A DNA stretch of 64,000 bases from Litsea cubeba (lineage: Eukaryota > Streptophyta > Magnoliopsida > Laurales > Lauraceae). Positions 56,132 to 64,000 of this stretch are shown in pieces. Under the pieces are notes generated by a model. That model worked only from the letters and a program-made list of their open reading frames with translations. It searched no databases and was not told the DNA's origin. A program made the translations under genes and the position numbers. Each line of letters opens with the position of its first letter. Position 1 is the first letter of the stretch. Location of the stretch: positions 195,774 through 259,773 of the forward strand of contig WHSA01000046.1 of NCBI GenBank assembly GCA_012931725.1, given 5' to 3'.

Positions 56132-57078
56132 TAGCATGCCTCATTTTATTCTTGTCATCATCTAAAATTGTCTTCCATTTGGAAAATCAGAGAAAATTGT
56201 TGCCTACAGCTCAGTTTGGTGGAATGTCTATTGCTAGCTTTTCCCCCTTGCGCCTCCTCTTTGCGAGTGTAATGCCCCTTGCCTTTTGTCGTTCTTTCTT
56301 CCTAGACGTGTATGACCCTGTTCACTCATAATACAATTAAATTTATTAGTTCGGCCAACACAAATTTATATATATATGATGCATAAATCATAAAAAAGTA
56401 CATGCATGTGATTTAAAATAGCAGTTAACACATTGGTGTTGCTGACAATAACCTCATATCAAGAAAATGCATCAACCTGTCTGGGGTCTGAGGATCCTGT
56501 CTCTATTTGTAGGCTGCCCTATTTGTGATGGTTAGTCTACTCGAGCTCCTCCTCATCTACCTCCATCTCGGCCTTTACTGGTCATGTCTATGGTCTATCC
56601 TGCAACGCTTTGCATTAAATTGATTATTCTTAAATATATGTATACACATCAAGCACACGTATTACATCAAAGAAGGATTAATGTTTGAGCAATAAATATA
56701 GGCTTTCCTTATTGTATTAATTCGTCAAAAATGACAAGGAACATATCATACAAATCACATCAAGCTATTGGTCATCATCATTAGTGTTCATTTCATGTTC
56801 CTCGGTATCATCATCAATGGAGGCACCATCTTCCTCTCTTTCATCATTGATGAAAGTGTCAACAACCTCATCTTCCCCTTCCTCGGCATTACAAGATTGA
56901 CTCATTTTATTGGTATAGCTCATCATCACCAATTGACTCTTTATTTTCATCTTCCGGTACATCATACAAGTCTCGAGCTTGTGATTTCACAACGACCTGG
57001 CAATTATTGCCTAATTTGGAGTCTTTGACATAAGAAATTTTTTCCGCTTGAGATACTAGCACAAATGGCTCATTGGTA
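56132..57078 (-). pseudogene. CACTA element, transposase C-terminal region and start of accessory gene
   Basis: True 3' flank of the Tat insertion. On the minus strand the TNP2-type transposase end reads E-P-F-V-L-V-S-Q-A-E-K-I-S-Y-V-K-D-S-K (about 57060-57000), then a R-D-L-Y-D-V-P-E-D-E segment and an acidic tail to 56765. The start of the accessory gene (M-T-S-K-G-R-G-G-G-R type) is near 56585. It continues, after the Tat insertion, at 34350-33735 and 30712-30480. TNP2 sequence upstream of 57078 is not recognisable, so the element is truncated there. Confidence 0.7.
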
Positions 57079-58616
57079 TTCCAATTTTTTTTTTGTGAAA
57101 TTGGTGCTGGTATAGTTGTGTTTATCTATTTGGATTCCTCTACCTTCATTGTATAGGGTGTTTTTGTGTCATATTATTTTCTCACTATCCAAACCCTTCT
57201 TTTTTCAATTTGTATCTGAGCGAAGATGGATGCTTTAATGGGTAGAAAAGAAAGCTTCACATGGAAATGAAGCATCTAAGCGAAGATGCTAACGCATATA
57301 TATATATATTGATTAATCTACATTAATCTACATGATACGTACAAACTCACTTTTAATATGTATCATCCAAACAAATGTCACCCAAGATTCCTCAATTCAT
57401 GTGTTTAATTAATAATATTAATTAATTAATTAGCATTTTATTAGTTAATTTATTAGCATTTTATCTTTTGTTAATTGGAACATTAGAGATGTGTGATTGG
57501 ATAATCATTGTTGCTACTCATTTGATACGTCAATGTTTTGATCAATTGCTTGAGCTCATTGCCTCCTAGCATGGGGGAGACACATATGTTTGATGAAGGG
57601 CGCACAATTGTCCCTCCTCAACTTTTGTTTTATTTTACCATGCATAGGGGGTTTTAATTCCTCTTTTTTTTTTAATAATAGAAATTAGCATCTTATATAA
57701 GAACTGATAAATTTTCTTTTCTTTTTTCTTTGATTGTTAATCGAAAAAGAAATGTGGCTAAGTAAATATTGATATTAATGTCGTTAGTTGACAATCTTTG
57801 CCCCCCGTGGAAGAAATTCCTGGCTCTGCGGCTGCCTCTTTGGAATGTGTTTGCCAGTTTGAATACTTACACAAGCATTAAATAAGTATTTTTGTGAGGT
57901 AGAATCAACATGAGAATTTACTTGTATTACTTTGTTAAAAGAAAGCCATACCAGCTATATATATAGTACGTCTTCAACTATTAAAAAAATCAGAAATACT
58001 ATGACATTTAAGGATTTGTTTAGACAATGATAATGTCATGTAAATAACTTTCCATGGTTGAGCATGACTTGTCTCCACGGGATTGGCTTATAGAGTTGGA
58101 CTGATCAAGTCCATATAATGATTACTTATACATTGTCTTACACATCAAGGAGCAAACTTAAAAAAGAAAAGAAAATAGAAAATATTGCACTATTCATCAA
58201 ACTATAAAAAAACACTAACAACAAAACCCTTTAAAAGCTAAAAGTGATTGAAAGAAACCAATTTGGTTTTAAAATTTGGGAGAATTCAGCTATTTTCATC
58301 AGCAGAAACAGCCCTCGAGGATCCCACCTTCTTAGGCAGCAAGAGATTGTGGAAATTGGGCATCATATCACCACTAGCAATCTTCACTACTCTGCTCTTT
58401 TATTTATTTATTTATTTATTTTAAGAATAGTATTGTTTAAAAAGAAGAATTTTAGATTCATATAAAAAAGGATTATGTAATTCAAGGTCTTCAAACAGGT
58501 AGCATGTTATTCTCATATTCTCTCCATGCTCCCAGCCATCTCAACCACCTGAAATCCATCCTTAATGCCCAAACACAATCCACACAGAACAAAGGTTCTC
58601 AACCTACCACTTCACC
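57079..58616. other. intergenic, no gene seen
   Basis: AT-rich sequence with a TTAATTAA-rich patch at 57405-57470. No supported open frame, terminal repeat or known family. The short open frame at 58244-58465 has no recognisable motif. Confidence 0.4.
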
Positions 58617-59293
58617 TGTCAAGCCCCCATTATTAATAACGGGGTTAAACGTGAGATTAGGGGTCAAATTAGTTTTTTTATGATTAGACAGTCATTTGAT
58701 CCCCAATCATGGTCCCAGGATCGAAGTCCGCGGCGAGATGAATACATTTGATCGGTTAACCGACGTACACCGCAAAAACTTCTTCATTAACAAAAGTAAC
58801 GAAAATATATCAGAGTAAACAAGTCCTAACATGTATTAAAGTTTAGAGTCTAGTATTACAAAAGTATTAATTATAAAAACTTCTATACTGTCTATCTCAA
58901 AATAAAGCTATAAGTCCACGAGTGAAGGCTCTTGCGTGCCAGTCAAGATGACTCAGTAGATGTCATCGGCACACCACTCATGCTCATCAGGCTGATCCGC
59001 CTTAAATGTCTTCTCCTCCTCTGGAGTAAAGGAGGGATCAATACTTGTTTACCAAGCATAGTACCATCAATTACAAGTAGCAGCAAGTGGATATACATAA
59101 ACAGTAATAGATATGCATTGGAAAGCGATTAAAGAGCATTAATATCGAATGAAATATAATAAAGTAACGATCGATGTCATCCACATGGGCTGCTACCAAG
59201 ACATGAAAAGTCAAGGTACTTCGTGTATTTTACCCTGTCCAGAAACTCATAAATCATTAAGTAATTAGCTTGTTCATTATTCATAATTCATAG
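58617..59293 (-). mobile_element. chromovirus-type LTR, truncated
   Basis: In its own orientation it ends GGGGGCTTGACA (plus 58617 starts TGTCAAGCCCC). It has the same order of blocks as the 30724-33716 LTR: a GATCGAAGTCCGC / GATCGTAGTCCGC block, then GTCATCGGCACACCACTC (58962) matching GTCATCGGCACGCCACTC at 31118. It is a related but distinct family. It is cut at 59293 by the second Tat-type element; the rest should lie beyond the window. Confidence 0.7.
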
Positions 59294-60224
59294 TGTAGGT
59301 ACAGAAAATAATGACCCACAATAAGGAGGGAGCCTTAGAGGACTTATCCGATGATGATGATGACTGGGTGCCGTCCGAAAGTCTGAAAGGGAAGAACACA
59401 CGGTCAGAGGACCCTGGCCTGGGCGGCGCAAGGCTCTCCGATGCCAAAGTCAGTGTAGGAACTGGAACAATGGAAGGAGAGGAAGAAGAGAGACAGAGTA
59501 ACGGCTCTGTATATGAAATTGTGCGTACCTTGCATGTGGAAATGCAATCCTTTTATAGACGATTTGGAAGATATTTTGGAGGACACCTTGGTGTGTGTCC
59601 CGTGATTTGACTGGGAGTCATGATAGGCCCGCAAAGTAATAAATGCGGTCCAATCCAGCCCACCCTGCATTTAATGTCAGTCGGATCAGCCCACAATGCA
59701 TTAAATGCGCGTCTTGTTGGGCCAGATCGTGTTGGGTGCTTTTGGCGGTAGGAGCATCAGCGGACCTGCCCTCGGGCCCTGCCCTGATGTGGCTTCAGCC
59801 GCTGGATGCCGCCTTGTCAGTGATCTAGTGAAGATTGTGGACGGCTGGGTGTCGCATCTGCCTTGCTAGCTCGTGCCCCTATTTCTCCACGTGCCTGATG
59901 ACGTGGGGGATGAGGGGCGCAAGTGAAGGTTCTCTCTTGCTTCGGCTTCCGTCCCGGCTTCTTCAGCCGAGGTGGAGCTTTCTGCCGAAACGGCATCCGG
60001 GGTGGCCCAGCCGAAGTGGAGCTCCCTGCCGAGATGGCGCCCGGGGTGGGCCAGTTCGGCGCTAGTGGCCCCGAGCTGCCTGACTTCGGCCGGACCTCCT
60101 GTCCTGGTAGCCGGGGTGAGCTTGGTGCCACGTGGGTGGCACGCGGATGGCACGTGAGAATGCTTAGTCTCATCTGATGGCTGTGATTAGCGTAATCTTG
60201 TGGTTCTGGAAATCTCCCCACACA
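59294..60224 (-). mobile_element. 3' LTR of a second Tat-type element
   Basis: 931 bp. In its own orientation it begins TGTGTGGGGAG and ends TACCTACA. A TATAAAA box lies on the minus strand at plus 59551-59557. It contains a local duplication of AGCCGA(G/A)GTGGAGCT...GGGGTGG (59962-60052). It is preceded, in element orientation, by a polypurine tract. The 5' LTR is not in the window. Confidence 0.7.
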
Positions 60225-60238
60225 ATTGCCCCCTAGCT
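60225..60238 (-). other. polypurine tract of the second Tat-type element
   Basis: On the minus strand GCTAGGGGGCAAT directly precedes the LTR start TGTGTGGGG. It closely resembles the tract of the first Tat element (CGAGGGGGCATT), which supports both the lineage and the LTR limit. Confidence 0.7.
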
Positions 60239-60558
60239 TCTGACCTTGCGGAGATCGTTAGTGCCGTGAGGTCGGGAGCTATGTGACGGTGCTTACCCGG
60301 TGGAGGGAGTCCCTCTCGGCCCCGATTCTCGGTCGCTTTGGATAATCGAGGCAATAATTGGCGTCCCTTATTCAATGCTGGAGACAGGTTGACGGCTCTG
60401 CGTGTCGTCCTCTGATTAGTCGTCTGTCTTCTCGAGATCGTGCGCGCCGTTCTGTCAGGGACGCAATCAATGTTTGAAATGATTTGCGCGGAGCTCTAGG
60501 AGATGCCCCTTTGGCGCGCCCAACTAGGTCCTCTGGAAGGGGAGGGGGCCTCTTGGCG
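60239..60558. other. region upstream of the antisense gene
   Basis: GC-rich, non-coding, between the polypurine tract and the TATA box. Contains GGCGCGCC at 60513-60520. No open frame of note. Confidence 0.4.
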
Positions 60559-60758
60559 ATATATATAGGGCAATCGAGGCTCGTCTTCTTTTCCGTCGCC
60601 ATCTGAATCAAAGGAGAATAGGCTGCTGCTCGTCTGAGAAGTGGTGTGCTGCTGAGGTCGTGTCTCTTTGCTGCTTATTGTCGTCGTCTTGCTCCCGTAA
60701 GTTCCTTCTGCCCTGCTTCTTCTTCTGTGGGTTTCTCTGTCTTTGGACTGGGGTAGAA
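60559..60758 (+). promoter_or_regulatory. promoter and 5' leader of the second antisense gene
   Basis: TATATATA box at 60559-60566; transcription would start near 60590. The leader has no ATG before 60759. A possible short intron runs from GTAAGT (60697) to GGGGTAG (60756), only 60 bp, so it may not be spliced. It points toward the body of the element, against its pol. Confidence 0.6.
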
Positions 60759-62818
60759 ATGGGAATCTATAGCCACTGGTTAGAGGGCGAGGCGGCGATC
60801 GAGGGCTTTAGGTCGGCCTTTGGGGTCCCTGCTGACGTCCAAGTTAGGGGCGAGGATCCCAACGGCATCAACCTTCGCGACTTCTCGGGGGGTTGGATGC
60901 CGTTTCCTCTAGTAGCCGTGATAGAAGGTGGGGTCAGATTTCCCCTTCACCCCCTTCTCAGGAGATGTCTCAGTCAATGGCGCCTTTGCCCTTGCCAGCT
61001 GCTACCCAATGCTTTCAAGATTGTGATGGGCACGGCTAGGTTAAATGAGGTTTTGGGCATTGACCTCGGCGTCTTCGATATCGAGGACGTATATGATATA
61101 TGCAAGTCCGGAGATGCATACTATCTCCGGGCGAAGCCAGGCCGGGACGGCTTTGTCCGATACTTGGAGGATTCAAGCAAGTATGCCGGAGACGATCTCC
61201 TGTATGTCTCGGGAAACTGGGAGTTCAGGGTGGCCGACACCGACAGAGGCTACCAAGTCCCTCGCCACTTCGGGACCATTCCAAGTAAATACCTTCTCTC
61301 CGTTTTTTATGTTGTTTCTTTTCGCTCTGCCGCGCTAACGCTTCTGATTGCTACAGCTTTGAAGGAGAGAAAACGGGCCTCCCGCTACATCTGGAAGAGG
61401 AACGAGGCCTGGCTCCGCCTAGTAAAGCGATACAGCGGTCATGACGGCAGGGCGGCTTGGTCTCTGTTAGGGTATCAGCAGAGATACCGTGGGTATCTAA
61501 GGGGCACCGTAGAGCCGATCCAGGGGGGAGGTGCAGGTCCCGAAGCCGGGCAGGAACGGGCCAGTCCGGAGGCTGCAGAGGTGCCTTCGCGGGCGTCGTC
61601 TGACGTCAGGGCCACGTCTGGCGTTCTTGCTTCCACGTCGGGATCGAGACCTCTCCAGGCCCCGGGAAGGGAGTCGAGTCGGGCTGCCCGATCTCCTTCG
61701 CCGAGTTCCGAGATGAGGCGCGCCAGGTGCTTGTCTTTCGAGGACCTAGAGGCCTTGGCGCTCGGAGTGGAGGATACCCGAGCCCCCCATGGGTCTGTGA
61801 ATCTGAATTCCCCTGAGCCTCCTCCGAGTGCTCGAATGGATTCCCCCGTAGCTGCTGCAGAAGTTCCTGCACCCCCTAGCCCCATTGGTCCAGAAGTACG
61901 TTCGCCTCCGGCCGAAGTTGAGCAGGAGGGGGCTCGGCCGCTGAAGATGCCGAGGACTGATGCAGGTCCCAGCTCGGTCGCTGCCTCGTTGCCTCAGGGG
62001 CCGCCGTTATGGGAGCCGAGCTTTATGCTTGGGCCGGGGAGGCCGATGACGATGGAGGATCGCGTTCTTCACAGGATTGATCCTCAGGTCCTCGAGGCCC
62101 TGGGGCGAGCCTGCGCCCTACCTCGGGACATGGAGCAGCTGGACAAGTACAGCGACCAGAAGCTGATCCTGTCGATGCTGCAGTCTAACTTCACGGTAAA
62201 TCTTTCTGCATTTCTTTTCGCCAATCCGGCGGTTCGGCATCTACGATCTCTGGATCTAATGCGTATATCCCGTTTCTTTCACAGGCGGCACAGAAGTCAA
62301 TGGCTGTTGCTGATAGGATCTGCAGATACAGTATGGATGCTGCCGAGCTGACCGTGGAGAAGAACGGCCTGCAAGAATCTCTGGACATGGTCACCCAGAA
62401 ATTAGCCAGGGTGGAGGGAGAATACGCGGCGAAGCTCGAGCAGGCGAGGGGAGAAGCCGAGGCGGAGAGAGCTAGGGCGGCCGAGCTCGAGGTTTCCATG
62501 TCGAAGATGGGAGACGACTATGCGGCCCTGCTTCAGGCCGAATCCAAGAGGGCGGATGAAGCCGAGGCGAAGCTCGAGTCGGAGTGCGATGCTGCTTTCG
62601 AGGACGCCAGAGCGCAGGTCACCGCCCACTACAAGGAAAGGGTCCTCGTCGTGAGGGATAAGGCCTGGGTGAAAGGATGGCGTGCCGGCCTGAAGGAGGC
62701 CGGGGCTTCTGAGGATCATCCTTCCGTCCGGGAGCCTCCGCCGTACCCACTCCCAACGCCGGCTTCTGCTCCTCCAGAAGTTTCTGACGCTGCAGCCCGT
62801 GGGTCCGGCCGGGCATGA
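60759..62818 (+). CDS. antisense Transposase_28-like protein with coiled coil (three exons)
   Basis: Exons 60759-61284, 61357-62195 and 62285-62818 join in frame into 632 residues. Introns: 72 bp (CCAA-GTAAAT to GCTACAG) and 89 bp (CACG-GTAAAT to TTTCACAG). Residues about 45-170 have the F-P-L-H-P and C-Q-L-L-P-N-A-F-K-I pattern of the Transposase_28 family (PF04195), known from antisense genes of Tat elements such as maize Grande. A Pro/Ser-rich linker follows (about 230-390), then a segment with E-D-R-V-L-H-R-I-D and a long Glu/Ala coiled coil (about 480-570). No transmembrane part or DNA-cutting motif is visible. No stop or frameshift, unlike the other coding regions nearby. Despite the family name a transposase role is not established; function unknown. 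Confidence 0.85.
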
Positions 62819-64000
62819 CCTCGGGACACTTGCTTCTCTGCTTTATGCTTTTTGTAATTTCCTTCAATTGTATTTGCTGCATGATGTAATGACAAGGATT
62901 TTAATGCAATTAAAGGCTCCTTTGACCACTCGCCCTTTTACTTCTGTCTCTTGGTACTTCGGTGTTTGAGCTCGGCATGATGCTTTCTGCGATGGGACGT
63001 TAGAATTGAGTGCCGAGCTATCTTCTTGGATGCTTGCGACGATACTCCGTATCTGGGGCGATCTTTTCTGGTATCCACGCTGATACTCCGTATCTGGGGC
63101 GATCTTGTACAGCAGTAGGCATGGTGATGTGACCGTTGAGGGGAACGAGGGCATGGCTCCACGTGGTATCATCGGAGCCGCTGGTCAGTATGGGGGAAGT
63201 CTAGCACGCCACGCAAGGCGTGAGAGGCCTCACCTCATAATGACCCTTGAAGATCGGGCCCCCTGTTCTTCCTATAAATAGGAGTAGTAGGCTTGCCATG
63301 GAAGGGATGAGAGAACCAGGATATTCAAACAGCCTGGCAGCCATGTTTAACAGATATCTATGGGCTTTTGACCCAGATGGAACTCCTGCGCCAGGTGACG
63401 GCTTCCTCCGAGGGGGGAGGCCTGTCGCAGTCTGCGCGCTCTCTGAAGATGGTCCTCGTAGGCTACGCGCTCTCTGAACGCGGGTCTACGGCCAGCCTTC
63501 CCTGGTGCAGTTGCATGGGAATCTTTGCAGCTGTGGGTTGGTGGCGCCCCCTGTGCACGGCGGCCTTGTCGTCACTCCGCAAGGTTCTGGGCGGAGGGTA
63601 GGACTAGAAACGCCCTAGGAGGGGGCTCTTGTTTGCAAACTTTGGTCTGACCAGCCAAAGCGTGTTGCAGAGCTCTCGGCACCGGGCGCCTGGAGGTCTC
63701 GCTTCGTCCCAAGGGGCGGTTCTGAATCATGCCGCAGATCCTTCTTCTTGGGGGATATCGAGACCTCGGGGCAGGATGCGACAAGACTTTCCGCCGGAGG
63801 TTCCCGGCCGGCGGGCGGTGTCGGTGAAGAGCAGTCTGCTTTCTTTTGGGTCTTCAGAGGGCCGTGAGCCTTTCTTCCGTGTATTTTGTTCCATGTTTGT
63901 AATCCATGTAATGAAGCAATTACAATGAATAAGAGAGGGTGAGTTTTGTGTCCGCTCGACCCGTGTTCAATGCTTTTGAGTTCTTTTTCTCCTCCTTTGC
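62819..64000. other. region after the second antisense gene, with TATA box
   Basis: GC-rich. A GATACTCCGTATCTGGGGCG repeat occurs twice in a row (63041-63101). A TATAAATAGGAG box is at 63273 (plus strand). Tandem CGCTCTCTGAA(G/C) repeats occur near 63437 and 63467. Sequence near 63895-63945 (TTTGTAATCCATGTAATGAAG...) resembles a polyadenylation region. It may be a nested LTR on the plus strand or non-coding element sequence. No pol sequence of the second Tat-type element is reached before the window ends. Confidence 0.4.

Larger units (their letters stand above)
34511..56136 (+). mobile_element. Tat-lineage Ty3/gypsy retrotransposon (rearranged 5' side)
   Basis: A 21.6 kb retrotransposon locus. 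In order: full LTR (34511-37059), copied 3' flank (37060-38053), truncated LTR (38054-38500), primer site, long leader with repeats, gag, G-patch-like linker, pol with RT, RNase H, archaeal-like second RNase H and integrase, minisatellites, antisense PMD gene, polypurine tract, 3' LTR (53570-56131). The double RNase H is the known hallmark of the Tat lineage. The LTRs are nearly identical by eye, so the insertion is fairly young, yet gag and pol have frameshifts and no protease was found. Confidence 0.92.

Noticed and set aside
59311..59610. 99-codon acidic open frame at the end of the second LTR
   Set aside because: Entirely inside the LTR, opposite to its TATA box. No homologue recognised.
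59817..60221. 134-codon minus-strand frame and partners in all frames
   Set aside because: GC-rich LTR sequence lacks stops in every frame; contains a local duplication. No domain.

Overview
The window is nuclear DNA of a flowering plant. The evidence is a two-exon WRKY transcription factor gene of the plant-specific group IIc, a nuclear copy of a plant mitochondrial nad2 intron/exon junction, and a dense set of plant transposable elements (chromovirus and Tat-lineage Ty3/gypsy elements, CACTA, hAT, Mutator-like and Harbinger-like elements, a LINE and tRNA-derived SINEs). No bacterial features, rRNA or intact tRNA genes were seen. The species cannot be named from the sequence. The only clear host gene is the WRKY gene.

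Layout. 1-10127: the 3' part of a decayed chromovirus (gag, protease, RT, RNase H, integrase, chromodomain-like tail, then its 3' LTR). The LTR is interrupted by a 2.04 kb solo LTR of another family (6195-8236, CATCA duplicated). The chromovirus sits inside a hAT element on the minus strand (10128-12757). 13.2-18 kb: a SINE with a 10-bp target duplication, a Helitron-like end, then the WRKY gene (16163-22518). Its 5.77 kb intron holds another Helitron-like end, two SINE-like elements, a Harbinger-like element, a nad2 NUMT and a tandem duplication with a MITE. 23.1-28 kb: a Mutator-like MITE with a 9-bp target duplication and a broken LINE (minus strand) carrying two more Mutator-like insertions. 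28.4-29.5 kb: a degenerate duplication and a third Helitron-like end.

29.6-57.1 kb is one large nested structure. A CACTA (En/Spm) element on the minus strand contains a 2.99 kb chromovirus solo LTR (30724-33716, 6-bp target duplication CTAACC). It also contains a large Tat-lineage Ty3/gypsy element on the plus strand (34511-56131, target duplication TAGCA). The Tat element has gag, pol with a dual RNase H (the second archaeal-like) and an integrase, all lightly broken. Downstream of pol it carries an antisense, intron-containing gene for a plant mobile domain (PMD) protein with its own TATA promoter. The 5' side is rearranged: full LTR, 1 kb copy of the 3' flank, truncated LTR, then the internal region.

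57.1-64 kb: a stretch with no recognised gene, a truncated chromovirus LTR (58617-59293, minus strand), then the 3' end of a second, GC-rich Tat-type element on the minus strand. That end shows an LTR (59294-60224), a polypurine tract and an antisense three-exon gene encoding a Transposase_28-like plus coiled-coil protein (60759-62818). The most interesting theme is that two different Tat-type elements each carry an antisense, spliced, promoter-bearing gene with a different N-terminal domain but a similar overall protein plan.
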